A stretch of DNA of 64,000 nt from Paenibacillaceae bacterium (GCA_029256185.1 JAQSYI010000013.1:62001-126000); one strand, 5' to 3'. Positions 34,426 to 44,283 are shown, counted from the first letter of the stretch. A program made the numbers and translations. The notes: generated by a model not told the origin, from the letters alone.

Positions 34426-36069
34426 TTATAAGCCTCCCCCTTCTGATGATCCGCTCTCCTGCTGCATGTATTCGCGGGGAGACATGCCCGCCACCTTCTT
34501 GAACACCTTGCTGAAATAAAAGGCGCTTTCGTAACCCAGCCTCTGCGATATCTCATAGATACGGCCTTCTCCGCGCAGCATCATTTCCTTGGCGGCGGCT
34601 ATTTTGGTTTCGGTGACGTAATCCACAAAATTGATTCCTGCCGTTTTGGAGAAGAGATGGCTCAGATAGTTCGGGCTGAAGCTGAACACATCGGCCACCT
34701 GGTTCAGAGAAAGCTTGCTGTCCAGATTCCGCCGGATATAGGCCTGCACGCTTTTTACCAGCTGTTCCTTGTAGCTCTGCCTGCGGCTTGGCAGCAGCTC
34801 GCAGCAGCCGTCCCGGAACCGCTCCAGCCATTGGATGATCCCCTCCATGGTATGCTGCTGGTAGATGGTCCGGTAGCCCTCCGGTTTGTCGTTGAAGATC
34901 TGCTCTACCATATTCTCCCCATCCGTCAGAAGAGAGGTGGCCATGTACAACACATTGCAAGCGGCGTCCATCGCCGGCACAAGGTAGCCGGGGCGGCTGT
35001 CGAAGTCATCGATCATCCGGCTGATGATGGCATACAGCGCCTGCGTATCCATCTCTTCGAAGGCGCGGCGGATTTCCTGACGCGACCCGGAGAAGTCGAA
35101 GAGGGGATGGTCCTCCGTCGTATCATCGGGAGAACAGAACACGAAGGACTGCTTCTGCACAGCCTCGGGCATAGCCCGCCGCGCGGAGAGGAAGCTGTCG
35201 CGCAGATGAAAGGGGTCCTTCACGGCGAAGCCGATGCTTCCGATGACAGTCACATTAAAGTAATTGTGCGAGACGGTGGCCATCTGCCCGAGCAGCTTCC
35301 CGGTCTTGGGCATCCACTCCTGCGGGTCCGTTCCCGGGACAGACAGGATGACGGCGAAATTCCGCAGGTCCAGGCTGAGGACGTGGCATTCGTCATCGGT
35401 GGCGGAGGCCAGAGTTTCCTTGGCCATTTGAACGGTGCTGGTGCACAGGGCCACCAGCTTTTCTCCGCGAGGCGGTACACTCGTAGGCCCCAGGATGCGG
35501 CAGGTGCAGATCAGATAAGCCGGCCGGTCCAGAGTCAGCCCCAAATCCTTCAGCTGCAGCAGATATTGATTTTTGTTCTCGAACAGGTTATTCAGCAGAC
35601 GGATGAAGAACTTCTCCCGGTGGGGCTGGAGATCGCTGCGGTAAGGGGAGCCGTCGCTGCCGGTTTCGATTTTTTTATAGTCTTCAAGAATAGCAATGCT
35701 TTTCAGAATGGAAGCCGTCAGAATCTCCGGTGTCAGCTCCAGCTTGACCAGATAGTCCACCGCCTGCACTTCGACGGCGCTCCGCGCGTATTCGAATTCC
35801 TCATAGCTGGTGAGAATGATGAACAGCGGGAGGCGCCCCCGCTTTTGGCGCACAGCCTCGGCTACCTGCAGGCCGGTTTTGACCGGCATCTTGATGTCGG
35901 TAATCACAATATCCGGAGACAGGGCGTCGATCATTTGCTCTTCCTGGGCTCCATTATGGGCAACGCCCACAATTTGAATATTGTAACGGTCCCATTCCAG
36001 CATGGATTGCAGGCCGATGCATACCAGAGCCTCGTCGTCGGCAATGAGCAGCTTGATCAATGCGGTCAC
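34426..36069 (-). CDS. AraC-type response regulator (YesN-like)
   Basis: 547 residues: receiver domain (LLIADDE, acceptor Asp in IVITDIKMPV, YEEFEYARSAVEVQAVDYLVK), a long middle region of the kind seen in YesN proteins, and a C-terminal double helix-turn-helix (SLNQVADVFSFSPNYLSHLF, ISQRLGYESAFYFSKVFKK). GTG start overlaps the kinase stop by four bases. It is the best candidate to bind the 21-bp-spaced ACAGG repeats at 19883 and 37962 and so control the polysaccharide locus. Confidence 0.93.
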   Translation of the reverse strand: MTALIKLLIADDEALVCIGLQSMLEWDRYNIQIVGVAHNGAQEEQMIDALSPDIVITDIKMPVKTGLQVAEAVRQKRGRLPLFIILTSYEEFEYARSAVEVQAVDYLVKLELTPEILTASILKSIAILEDYKKIETGSDGSPYRSDLQPHREKFFIRLLNNLFENKNQYLLQLKDLGLTLDRPAYLICTCRILGPTSVPPRGEKLVALCTSTVQMAKETLASATDDECHVLSLDLRNFAVILSVPGTDPQEWMPKTGKLLGQMATVSHNYFNVTVIGSIGFAVKDPFHLRDSFLSARRAMPEAVQKQSFVFCSPDDTTEDHPLFDFSGSRQEIRRAFEEMDTQALYAIISRMIDDFDSRPGYLVPAMDAACNVLYMATSLLTDGENMVEQIFNDKPEGYRTIYQQHTMEGIIQWLERFRDGCCELLPSRRQSYKEQLVKSVQAYIRRNLDSKLSLNQVADVFSFSPNYLSHLFSKTAGINFVDYVTETKIAAAKEMMLRGEGRIYEISQRLGYESAFYFSKVFKKVAGMSPREYMQQESGSSEGGGL

Positions 36070-37865
36070 ATCCTTATCCCGGAAGCTTGCGCCTCCTTGG
36101 TGTAGAAGGGCAGCAAAATAATGATGCGGGTGTACATCCCCATTTCGCTTTCGATGGTGATGCCGTACCGTTTCCCGAAGGCCAGGCGCAGCCGTTCATT
36201 CACGCTGCGGAGCCCTATATGGGAGATCATTCCATTGTCACCGGCACCGTCCTCCGCGAGCACATGGGCAATCTGCCCGGCCTCCATGCCGATGCCATTG
36301 TCCTCGATTACAATGCATAGCTCGAACACGCTTTTTCTTGCCACGGAGATGTGTACATGCCCCTTGCTTTTGGGCTCAATCCCATGGAAGATGGCATTCT
36401 CCATCAGGGGCTGCAGCGTAAGGGGAGGCAGCAGGGCTTGCAGCAGCTCGTCGCTTTCCACCTCCGAATCCATGGAGATGGTGCTGCCGTAGCGGTATTT
36501 TTGGATGAGGAAATAGTCCTCCAGAAGACTCAGCTCCTGCTTCAGAGTCACCGGCTTCCCCATATTCTTGGCAATGCTCCGCAGCAGCCGCGACAGGGAG
36601 GTGGTCATCTCCGCAATGCCCGTGGCGTTCTGGATCGTAGCCATCCAGCGGATGGAATTGAGCGTATTATAGAGAAAATGGGGATTGATCTGACTCTGAA
36701 GCACCCGGTACTCCAGCTCCTGCTTTTGCTTCTCCTGGGCCACCCGGCTTTCCATCAGCGCCAGAATATCCTGGGAGAGACGGTTAATGCCTCTGCCTAC
36801 ATCCCCCAATTCGCTGTTCCATTCAATATTCTTATCCATATGAAACTGCCCCTGGGCGATCTTATCCATCCGCTTGCGGAGCTTCTCCACCGGAAGGCTG
36901 ATCGTCCGGGTCAGATACAGGGTGATTCCTCCGCTTAAGGCGATAACGAGGAGGCAGACCCCGGCCATCAGCAGCAGCCAAATCTTCGCCTGGGGCGCAA
37001 ACTGGTTGCCGGACAACGTCTGGGTGAGCATGACGCCGGATCGAACAGGATAGGAGACGGCCAGTCGGCGGTCCCCGCCTGTACCCACATAAGACAATGC
37101 CGCCTCCAGATCGGCGAAATTATCGTTGGTGTACGGCTGTTCCTCATAACTCACCGGCTCGGGAGCGATTCTGTCACCGGAGATCCGGTAATGGTTGCTT
37201 CCCAGAGTCAACAAGAGAGAGGAATGCCGGGGAATGTCGTATCCCTTCAGTTTGTCTGTGATCACGGAGGTACTGACGAACAAATACACGGTGCCCACAG
37301 TGGATGCTCCCTCGCCGTAGACCGGCATGGCCAAGGGAATGACCGAAGACGAAGAGAAGGGGTCCTGCGTGATCATGCTCCACTGTTCCGCTCCCAACTC
37401 GCTTAGGGCAGGCAGCTTATGGAGATTGTAAACGCTCAAGGGGATGGACAGGCTTCCGGAATTATCCACCTGGACGAACAAGGAGTCGTTATTGGTGGCA
37501 ATCAGGCGGCGGGCGTATTTATAGGAAAGGCTGCTACGGAAGCCCTCCTGCATGGAGTTGAAAACATCGATGGACTGTCTGGGATTGGGCTCCTCCGAAA
37601 CCAAATATTCGGCCAGCATGGTATTGGTGGGGGAATTGGTGCTGCACAGCATAGCCAGTGCCAGCAGATTGGTGAGATCCTGGTCAACAATATTGGCGAT
37701 GAGCTGCAGATTGAATTTGGTGGCCTGGATGGTGGTTTTGCGTTGGAAAAAGGAGATCAATTCATAGCTGAATACGGACAGCAAAGTTGCAATAAGGAGT
37801 GCAAAGATTGTCATGATCATCATAATACTGCTTTTAATCGTTGACCTTTTTCTCAAACCAACCAC
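36066..37865 (-). CDS. sensor histidine kinase (YesM-like)
   Basis: 599 residues. Membrane segment about 13-36 (SIMMIMTIFALLIATLLSVF), an extracellular sensor to about 300, a second segment (IWLLLMAGVCLLVIALSGGI), HAMP, the His_kinase block SQINPHFLYNTLNSIRWMA, and an ATPase domain with IEDNGIGME and IGLRSVNERL. Coupled to the regulator by a four-base overlap. It likely senses a breakdown product of the polysaccharide outside the cell. Confidence 0.93.
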   Translation of the reverse strand: MVGLRKRSTIKSSIMMIMTIFALLIATLLSVFSYELISFFQRKTTIQATKFNLQLIANIVDQDLTNLLALAMLCSTNSPTNTMLAEYLVSEEPNPRQSIDVFNSMQEGFRSSLSYKYARRLIATNNDSLFVQVDNSGSLSIPLSVYNLHKLPALSELGAEQWSMITQDPFSSSSVIPLAMPVYGEGASTVGTVYLFVSTSVITDKLKGYDIPRHSSLLLTLGSNHYRISGDRIAPEPVSYEEQPYTNDNFADLEAALSYVGTGGDRRLAVSYPVRSGVMLTQTLSGNQFAPQAKIWLLLMAGVCLLVIALSGGITLYLTRTISLPVEKLRKRMDKIAQGQFHMDKNIEWNSELGDVGRGINRLSQDILALMESRVAQEKQKQELEYRVLQSQINPHFLYNTLNSIRWMATIQNATGIAEMTTSLSRLLRSIAKNMGKPVTLKQELSLLEDYFLIQKYRYGSTISMDSEVESDELLQALLPPLTLQPLMENAIFHGIEPKSKGHVHISVARKSVFELCIVIEDNGIGMEAGQIAHVLAEDGAGDNGMISHIGLRSVNERLRLAFGKRYGITIESEMGMYTRIIILLPFYTKEAQASGIRM

Positions 37866-37887
37866 CTCTCACCCAGCCGCCCCGCAA

Positions 37888-37911
37888 TTGAAGCGCTTGC
37901 ATCCCATTATA
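37888..37911 (-). promoter_or_regulatory. promoter -10 and cre-like site of the yesMN pair
   Basis: On the minus strand TATAAT is at 37906-37911. TTGAAGCGCTTGCA (37888-37901, plus strand) differs from the palindromic cre consensus at one position and lies at the expected start of transcription. Carbon catabolite repression is likely. Confidence 0.6.
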
Positions 37912-37961
37912 CCACCGATTGGAGTTCCTTGTAGCCCGGCTTCCCATAAGCTGCAAAAATT

Positions 37962-37990
37962 ACAGGTTTTTCATGGGATTTTACAGGTAA
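37962..37990. promoter_or_regulatory. direct repeat ACAGGT, 21 bp apart, upstream of yesMN
   Basis: TTACAGGTTTT and TTTACAGGTAAA begin 21 bases apart, the same motif and spacing as at 19883. They point away from the kinase gene, which AraC-type autoregulation allows. Confidence 0.55.
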
Positions 37991-38062
37991 ACCGGAGGTG
38001 TATGTGGAAATAGATAGGGACGGCTTACCGGCTAATCTTTTATATATCAGCAAAGAGGAGTA

Positions 38063-38566
38063 ATGAGAATGATCAGACTATGTGTTGGTAAAGACCTGGA
38101 CGCCATGTATCACATCATAAATGATGCAGCCGTTGCCTATAAGGGCATCATTCCCGCCGACCGCTACCATGAACCTTATATGAGTGCTGACGAATTGCAG
38201 CAGGAAATAGACGAAGGTGTGGTATTCTGGGGATACACCGGTGGGGATGATCAGCTGGCCGGAGTGATGGGCATACAGGATAAAGGAGAAGTATCGTTAA
38301 TCAGACATGCTTATGTAAGAACGAATCAGAGAAACAGCGGGATTGGCGGCAGTTTGTTAAAGCATATCACCGGCTTGACGAAGAAGCCTATCTTAATAGG
38401 CACTTGGGAAGCTGCTGTATGGGCAATCAGATTTTATGAGAAGAACGGGTTTTGTCTTGCAGAAGAAAGAGAGAAGGAAAGACTGCTGCGCCAATATTGG
38501 AGCATACCGGAGAGGCAGATCCAGACCTCAGTGGTATTAGTGGAAGGCAAGCGGAAGCAAGTGTGA
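38063..38566 (+). CDS. GNAT family N-acetyltransferase
   Basis: 167 residues of Acetyltransf_1 type: AYVRTNQRNSGIGGSLLKH carries the acetyl-CoA loop and IRFYEKNGFCLAEE the last conserved helix. GAGGAG lies ahead of the ATG. It diverges from yesMN and has no clear functional link to it. The acceptor is unknown. Confidence 0.88.
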   Translation: MRMIRLCVGKDLDAMYHIINDAAVAYKGIIPADRYHEPYMSADELQQEIDEGVVFWGYTGGDDQLAGVMGIQDKGEVSLIRHAYVRTNQRNSGIGGSLLKHITGLTKKPILIGTWEAAVWAIRFYEKNGFCLAEEREKERLLRQYWSIPERQIQTSVVLVEGKRKQV

Positions 38567-38614
38567 AGATGAAACGATAAGTACGCTGCTATGAAGCAGA
38601 GAGGAGAACTTAGC

Positions 38615-38734
38615 GTGATATTTCCCACCCACATCGTTGCTGTCTCCGGACTGATCCGGAACCATGATAACAAAATCCTTTTAATGAAGCATCCGAAAAG
38701 AGCCTATGTGCAGAAGGGAGGGTCAATAAGGTGA
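38615..38734 (+). pseudogene. NUDIX hydrolase, N-terminal fragment
   Basis: GTG start with GAGGAG upstream opens VIFPTHIVAVSGLIRNHDNK then ILLMKHPKRAYVQ, the first strands of a NUDIX enzyme. The frame ends after 39 codons before the catalytic box. The gene is truncated. Up to 38968 the DNA holds a possible hairpin followed by TTTTTTT at 38821 and no gene. Confidence 0.75.
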
Positions 38735-38968
38735 CAGAGGATGGCATAAATCAACGATAGCCACATTTAGAGTACCGCCATGTAAGTCTTTATCCTCATG
38801 GAAATGTTGAGGGTGAGGGCTTTTTTTGCAAATGAACGGAATAGCGAAAATGATAATAGAAAATTACACATGTAATCGCCTATACTTAAGCTGCCTGAAA
38901 GGGGGGAGGAAGAATCGGCTGTCAATATGGCAGGGGTTTTTCATAATATCTCGAGGGAGCGTGTGTAG

Positions 38969-40582
38969 ATGAGGGGTGTACAAGTGTTCAGGTCAAGGCA
39001 GCTATTGTTGATATGCGGTACGTTCTTGGCTGTATTGTTGTGTGTCTTTTTCACGACAGAAGAGAAAGCGTTCGCAACAAATTACTATGTGGACTCAGTC
39101 AACGGAGATGACACGAAGGACGGCATGAGTGAAAGCAATGCCTGGAGAAATTTAGACAATGTAAATTCGAAAACGTTTACAGCGGGAGATCGTTTGTATT
39201 TGAAATCGGGAAGCATCTGGAACGGTCAGCAGCTGTATCCGAAAGGGAGCGGTGCGAGCGGCAATCCGATTATTGTTGATCTCTACGGCGGGACGACGAA
39301 GCCGATTATCAACCAAGGAGGCGGCGCAACAGGTGCGATTTACTTGTATAACCAGGAGTATTGGGAATTCAATAATTTGGAATTAACGAATGATAGTGCG
39401 TCAGCCGGCAATCGGTTGGGTGTCAAGATCATTGGAGAGGACAAACCGACAATTGATCATATTTATATCAAAAATTGCTACATTCACAATGTCAAAGGTA
39501 ATTTAAGCAGCAAAACAACGGGAGGCATCGGATTTATTATTCAGGGAACCACTACGGCTACCAAGTGGAACGATATCCTCATCGAAGGGAATACGATTTC
39601 AAATGTGGATCGAACAGGTATCTTTACCGTATCCAGCTGGTCTGGAAGAGGAGGTGTAGGCGGAGGGACATGGACAGGATCGACGAATATTGTGATTAAA
39701 AATAATACGTTATCCGACATCGGCGGCGATGGCGTTACAATACGGGCAGCCACATCGCCGCTTGTGGAGTACAATGTCGCTTATGATACAGGTGCTCGCG
39801 CCAAGAATTCGAATGCTGCTTTCTGGCCGTTCAACTCGGATGGAGCCGTGTTTCAATACAATGAAGCATATAATACGCGCAAACTGTCCGGCAACAACGA
39901 CGGCCAAGGATTCGACATCGATTGGAATACCAATAACAGCCTTTTCCAATACAACTACAGTCACGATAATGAAGGTGGATTCATGCTAATCTGCCAGGAT
40001 GGTTCGGCTGCCGGATCGTTCAATACAGGAGGGATCGTTAGATACAATATTAGCCAGAACGATAAAATCGCTGTATTCTCGGTTCTAGGGCCAGTCGATT
40101 ATTCATCGCACCAGTCCGTGTATAACAATACGGTATATCTCCCGCCGAGCTCGACGGCGTATGCCGTGTTCCATGGGAGTTGGGGCGGGTATGCCAACTA
40201 CATCCGCTATTACAATAACATCTTCTACAATCTCGGCAGCGGCGGCTATCTTTTCAACGGAAACAGCACCCGAACCGGTACCGGCGGAGGAAGCAGCTCA
40301 AACAATGTTTTTAACTATAACGTGTTTTATGGGAAAGCGGCGCCGTCGAATGGAGGAGCGGTCTGGATTAGGAACACGCTTACCTCCGATCCGAAGCTTG
40401 TGAACGCCGGCAGCGGCGGCAATGGTCTCAGCACCGTTAACGGCTACAAACTGCTTACCGGTTCCCCGGCAATCGGATCCGGAATTTTGATCACGGATAA
40501 TGGCGGCAAAGATTATTGGGGCAACGCAGTTTCTTCGTCCGCGGCTCCTCACCGCGGCGCTTACAACGGGCCAGGACAATAA
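38969..40582 (+). CDS. secreted right-handed parallel beta-helix protein
   Basis: 537 residues. A signal peptide (LLLICGTFLAVLLCVFF) ends near AFATNYYVDS, the usual beginning of the mature chain in this group. Many short Asn-ladder repeats follow (FNNLELTND, IKNCYIHNV, IEGNTISNV, IKNNTLSDI, YNNTVYLP). The fold is that of pectate lyases and related carbohydrate-active enzymes, but I could not identify a specific catalytic set. It likely acts on a plant or microbial polysaccharide outside the cell. A foldase gene follows. Confidence 0.85.
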   Translation: MRGVQVFRSRQLLLICGTFLAVLLCVFFTTEEKAFATNYYVDSVNGDDTKDGMSESNAWRNLDNVNSKTFTAGDRLYLKSGSIWNGQQLYPKGSGASGNPIIVDLYGGTTKPIINQGGGATGAIYLYNQEYWEFNNLELTNDSASAGNRLGVKIIGEDKPTIDHIYIKNCYIHNVKGNLSSKTTGGIGFIIQGTTTATKWNDILIEGNTISNVDRTGIFTVSSWSGRGGVGGGTWTGSTNIVIKNNTLSDIGGDGVTIRAATSPLVEYNVAYDTGARAKNSNAAFWPFNSDGAVFQYNEAYNTRKLSGNNDGQGFDIDWNTNNSLFQYNYSHDNEGGFMLICQDGSAAGSFNTGGIVRYNISQNDKIAVFSVLGPVDYSSHQSVYNNTVYLPPSSTAYAVFHGSWGGYANYIRYYNNIFYNLGSGGYLFNGNSTRTGTGGGSSSNNVFNYNVFYGKAAPSNGGAVWIRNTLTSDPKLVNAGSGGNGLSTVNGYKLLTGSPAIGSGILITDNGGKDYWGNAVSSSAAPHRGAYNGPGQ

Positions 40583-40661
40583 ATGCGGGCAGAAGGGGTA
40601 ACTGGAACCAGCAGTTATCCCTTTTTAATTAAAACTAGTCTGTTGAAGGAGGGATGCCGAC

Positions 40662-41741
40662 GTGAAATCAGGCTTAAGGAAAGGGCAGAAGCGCTCCCGG
40701 ATGAGACAATTGATGCTTGTGACGATGATAGCGGCGGTTGCGGTCATCTCTATAGTTATTTTGTTCATGAAGCAATCACCGCTCCAGAGCAGTCAGGAGT
40801 GGATTGTACAGATCAATGACGAACGGGTAGACAGGGAAGAGTGGATGCTGCACGCTTTCCAGCAGCGCAGCGCCCTATTCGCCTATTTCAAGAAGCAGTA
40901 TGGTGCCGATCCGGGACTTGATTTCTGGGATACCCGCTTCGGGCAAGAAACGCCGAGAAGCAAGTTGAAGGAGCTTGTGCTGCCCTCACTCGTACGTACG
41001 AAGGTGGAGCAGATATGGAGCAAGCAGTTGGGCTTGATGGCGGATATCAGCTACCCGAAGTTTCTGGATGACCTGGAGGCAGAAAATCAACGCAGACAAC
41101 AAGCAGTGTCCAAGGGACACGCGATTTACGGACCTGTTGCCTATGATGAGCGAGGCTACTACAATTACTTGCATAGCAATCGATTGATTCAACTGAAAGA
41201 TAAGCTTGCAGAGGCGTCAGTCAAGCCGACGGAGCAGGAGCTTTGGGTACAATACGAGAAGGTGAAAGAACGGTTTAAGAAATCAAATGTGGACTCGTTT
41301 CATCATATCGTTATAGCTGAAGGGGATGGGAGCGGACTGATTGCCATCCAGCAGGCTGTTACGAGGTTGCAGCAAGGTGAATCGTTCGAGAAGCTGCTTG
41401 CAGAAGTTCAGCAAACGGCGGCTGGCGCTGCATCCAGGCTTGACGAGGTGATGGACGAGTCGACCATGCGAAGCGACACGGAGCTTCGTCCACAAGTGAG
41501 AGAAACTGTTGACAAGCTTGCTGTCAATGGAATAAGCGACGTGTTGAAGGAAAGCGGAAGCTACCATCTGGTGAAGCTCATCGAGCGGAAACCCGGTGCT
41601 TATCAATCCTTCAACGACGTTCGCGATCTGGTAGCAGCTTCCGTTGTGGAAGATAAGTTCAAAGCGGAACTCAGTAAGCGTATCGCTGAGGCGAAAGTTA
41701 GCTTCAATGAATCAGTGTACGCTTCCTTGCCGTTGCAATGA
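40662..41741 (+). CDS. PrsA/SurA-like foldase (peptidyl-prolyl isomerase family)
   Basis: 359 residues with an N-terminal membrane anchor (LMLVTMIAAVAVISIVILFM) rather than the lipoprotein Cys of PrsA. A helical N-domain follows, then a parvulin-like C-terminal part (SFHHIVIAEGD, LQQGESFEKLLAEV, LVKLIERKPG). The parvulin active site is poorly kept, so it may act as a chaperone only. GGAGGGATG precedes GTG. It sits 79 bases after the beta-helix gene and may fold that protein outside the membrane (inference). Confidence 0.75.
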   Translation: MKSGLRKGQKRSRMRQLMLVTMIAAVAVISIVILFMKQSPLQSSQEWIVQINDERVDREEWMLHAFQQRSALFAYFKKQYGADPGLDFWDTRFGQETPRSKLKELVLPSLVRTKVEQIWSKQLGLMADISYPKFLDDLEAENQRRQQAVSKGHAIYGPVAYDERGYYNYLHSNRLIQLKDKLAEASVKPTEQELWVQYEKVKERFKKSNVDSFHHIVIAEGDGSGLIAIQQAVTRLQQGESFEKLLAEVQQTAAGAASRLDEVMDESTMRSDTELRPQVRETVDKLAVNGISDVLKESGSYHLVKLIERKPGAYQSFNDVRDLVAASVVEDKFKAELSKRIAEAKVSFNESVYASLPLQ

Positions 41742-41762
41742 CCAAGAAATGACGCTGGCACT

Positions 41763-41813
41763 ACATAGAGGCGGGGATGTCCCAGATGGACATCCCCGCC
41801 TCTATGTTTTTTA
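41763..41813 (+). terminator. intrinsic terminator with a perfect 20-bp stem
   Basis: ACATAGAGGCGGGGATGTCC and its exact complement flank a five-base loop (41783-41787), then TTTTTT. It ends the foldase unit and overlaps the stop of the convergent binding protein gene. Confidence 0.92.
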
Positions 41814-43367
41814 CTTGCTTTTTCTTTGCTTGTAGCCGTCGTTGACTTCGTTCACGATCTTTTCCCAAGCCGGATCTGCCTGAAAGCCTTTTATAAGTTT
41901 ATCCCAGTCTTCAATCGAGTTTTTGCCAATAATAACATTGACATACATATCATTGATTTTCTTGCTCCAATCAGCGCTCTTGTCGTTCCAGGAAGGTGAG
42001 ACAATACCTAAGGACGGATCAATCACCGATTGCTTCTCGATGCTGTCAAGCAGTGCCATAGCAGCTGTGTTCTGCTCATCCGACCATGCGCCGATTTGTG
42101 CACGAGCATATTTGTTGAAGTATTGCGGAATCCACTGCGAGTGGCTGCTGCTCAGCTTCGTTGCCGCCTCGCTTAGTTTGATCAACAAGGGTAGCTTTGG
42201 ATTTGGCGTCGTATAATCGACACCTTCAATTCCGCCTGTTACTAACAGATGGCCTTCCTGTGTAGATGTATAATCAAAAAGCTCCATAATTTTTTTCAGC
42301 TTCGCTTCAGGCACTTTTTTGTTCACCATCAAGATGCCGAATGAACCGCTTGACTTCTCGTAGTAATGTTTGCCATCCGGTGCCGTTGGAATTTCATAGG
42401 CTACGACGGTAGCCTTGGGGTCGGTTTTGCGCAGTTCATCCTGCCATTTTATTCCTGGCTCATTGATATTGGAAAACACCATACCTACTTTATTTGCGAT
42501 AAACATCTCAAGCGGCTGAGCGGTCTTCATAATCGGGTAGTCAGGTGCGAAGTAACCGGCTTTAAATTGTTGTTGCCAATAGGCAAGCCCCTCGGCTGTC
42601 GATTTGGAGCTGAGCTTAGGCGACAATTGACCGGATGTTTCCTCCGTAAAGCCGAACATCGGTACGTTTTGACCGGCCATGCCATTGAACATTGAAGTCA
42701 AGTAATATGCCGGACTGGGAGAACCGAAGGAGGCGAAACCATACGTATCCGCTTTGCCATTGCCATCAGGGTCGTTTTTGGTGAACGCTTCCATCACTTT
42801 CGTGAAATCGTCCGTTGTTTTCGGAGGCTGCAAGCCAAGCTTATCGAGCCAATCCTTGCGAATGAGAAGTGATTCGTGGCCATCTGTTGGCCGAGCGCGC
42901 GGAATACCGTACAGCTTGCCGTTTACAGAAGTTACATCATAGACCGACTGCGGAATTTGAGACAGACTCGGATAGTCCTTGATGAACGGTGTCAAATCCC
43001 AGAAAGCACCTTGCTGAATGGCTTTGGCCCAGCCAGTGATGTTCGTATCCCATACCACGGTAACATCGGGTATGTCGCCGGAAGCGAGCACGACATTCAG
43101 CTTATCCTGATAGTTGTTAGCCGGCGCGAACGTCACATTGACTTTTATATTCAGCTTCTCGTTGAGCTTCTTGATTCGGTCAATATCATTCGGTGTGGAT
43201 TCGCCGTAAGTCGGGGATAAGATTGAAATTTCCACAGGTGTCGAAACGGCGGCCGGGGACTTCACATCGGTTACTTTTTCAGGCTGGCTGCTGGAGCAGC
43301 CGGCTGCGATGGCAAGTGAGGCTGCCGCCGCAGACAAGCCTGCCATTTTCCAAATACGTTGTTTCAT
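41811..43367 (-). CDS. extracellular binding lipoprotein of an Lpl-type ABC transporter
   Basis: 518 residues with lipoprotein signal ending ASLAIAAGC. The mature part has ISILSPTYGESTPNDIDRIK, GKLYGIPRARPTDGHESLLI and KDWLDKLGLQPPKTTDDF, typical of the LplA/YtcQ group that binds complex oligosaccharides. It is the last gene of a three-gene operon, after both permeases. The ligand is unknown; alpha-galacturonides and related plant sugars are common in this group. Confidence 0.93.
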   Translation of the reverse strand: MKQRIWKMAGLSAAAASLAIAAGCSSSQPEKVTDVKSPAAVSTPVEISILSPTYGESTPNDIDRIKKLNEKLNIKVNVTFAPANNYQDKLNVVLASGDIPDVTVVWDTNITGWAKAIQQGAFWDLTPFIKDYPSLSQIPQSVYDVTSVNGKLYGIPRARPTDGHESLLIRKDWLDKLGLQPPKTTDDFTKVMEAFTKNDPDGNGKADTYGFASFGSPSPAYYLTSMFNGMAGQNVPMFGFTEETSGQLSPKLSSKSTAEGLAYWQQQFKAGYFAPDYPIMKTAQPLEMFIANKVGMVFSNINEPGIKWQDELRKTDPKATVVAYEIPTAPDGKHYYEKSSGSFGILMVNKKVPEAKLKKIMELFDYTSTQEGHLLVTGGIEGVDYTTPNPKLPLLIKLSEAATKLSSSHSQWIPQYFNKYARAQIGAWSDEQNTAAMALLDSIEKQSVIDPSLGIVSPSWNDKSADWSKKINDMYVNVIIGKNSIEDWDKLIKGFQADPAWEKIVNEVNDGYKQRKSK

Positions 43368-43392
43368 AAAAAAACCTCCCTATTATTGTTTG

Positions 43393-44280
43393 TTATCCTT
43401 TGACAGAGCCAAGCATCATGCCGGCAATGAAATACCGCTGTAAGAATGGGTATACCGCGATGATTGGTAGTGACGATACAATGACAGCAGCCATCTTGAG
43501 CGTTTCCGGCGGCAGTGTCTGCTCGTCGTTCAATGAGCTTGCAACAGCGGCGTTGCCGACACTTGTCGATGCGTTGATAAGCATAAGTTGCAGCACCACT
43601 TGCAGCGGTCGTTTCGAATCGCTCGTAATATACATAAGGCCAGCGAAGAATGTGTTCCAATATTGGACCGCATAGAACAGCCCGAATGCAGCGAGTACCG
43701 GAATGGACACCCGCAGAATGATGCGGAAGAAGACGCCGATGTCGGAGCAGCCGTCCAGCTTCGCCGATTCCTCCAGTTCGGGCGGAACTTCCTGGAAGAA
43801 GCTTTTCATCAGCAGTACGTAGAACGCACTTGCGAGAGCAGGCAAGATTAACGCCCAGATCGAGTTCATGAGTCCATACCACTTAATGAGCATATACGCG
43901 GGAATCATGCCTGGGCTGAACAGCATGGTGAACAACACGCCAGTCAGAATGACGTTGCGGCCAATCAGCCGCTTGCGCGACAGACCGTAGGCAAGACTTG
44001 AAGAGACGAGCAGGCTAAGCACCGTCCCCATGACGGCGATCAAGCCACTAACACCCATTGAATTCAGGAAGGAGCTGGAACTGAAAATGTAACGGTACGA
44101 TTGAAGGCTCCATTCCGTAGGAAACAATAGCAGCGGATTGCGACGAAACTCCGAAGCGGATGTGAAGGAGATGACCAGCACGTAAAGAAACGGCAGCAGC
44201 GTCGATAATGCAACTAGGGCAAGAAATACGTACAAGATGATATCGACGACCCGATTGCGGCCCATAGTATGTGCGCTCAT
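43393..44280 (-). CDS. ABC transporter permease (LplC/YtcP type)
   Basis: 295 residues, six membrane segments (first IILYVFLALVALSTLLPFLY), with the EAA loop ELEESAKLDGCSDIGVFFRI and the end FIAGMMLGSVKG. It starts three bases after the partner permease stops, so they are translated together. Confidence 0.92.
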   Translation of the reverse strand: MSAHTMGRNRVVDIILYVFLALVALSTLLPFLYVLVISFTSASEFRRNPLLLFPTEWSLQSYRYIFSSSSFLNSMGVSGLIAVMGTVLSLLVSSSLAYGLSRKRLIGRNVILTGVLFTMLFSPGMIPAYMLIKWYGLMNSIWALILPALASAFYVLLMKSFFQEVPPELEESAKLDGCSDIGVFFRIILRVSIPVLAAFGLFYAVQYWNTFFAGLMYITSDSKRPLQVVLQLMLINASTSVGNAAVASSLNDEQTLPPETLKMAAVIVSSLPIIAVYPFLQRYFIAGMMLGSVKG

Positions 44281-44283
44281 AGG

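Noticed and set aside
34657..36105. 482-codon open frame on the plus strand
   Set aside because: It is antisense to a clear AraC-type response regulator and shows no domain. GC-rich codon bias explains the long frame.
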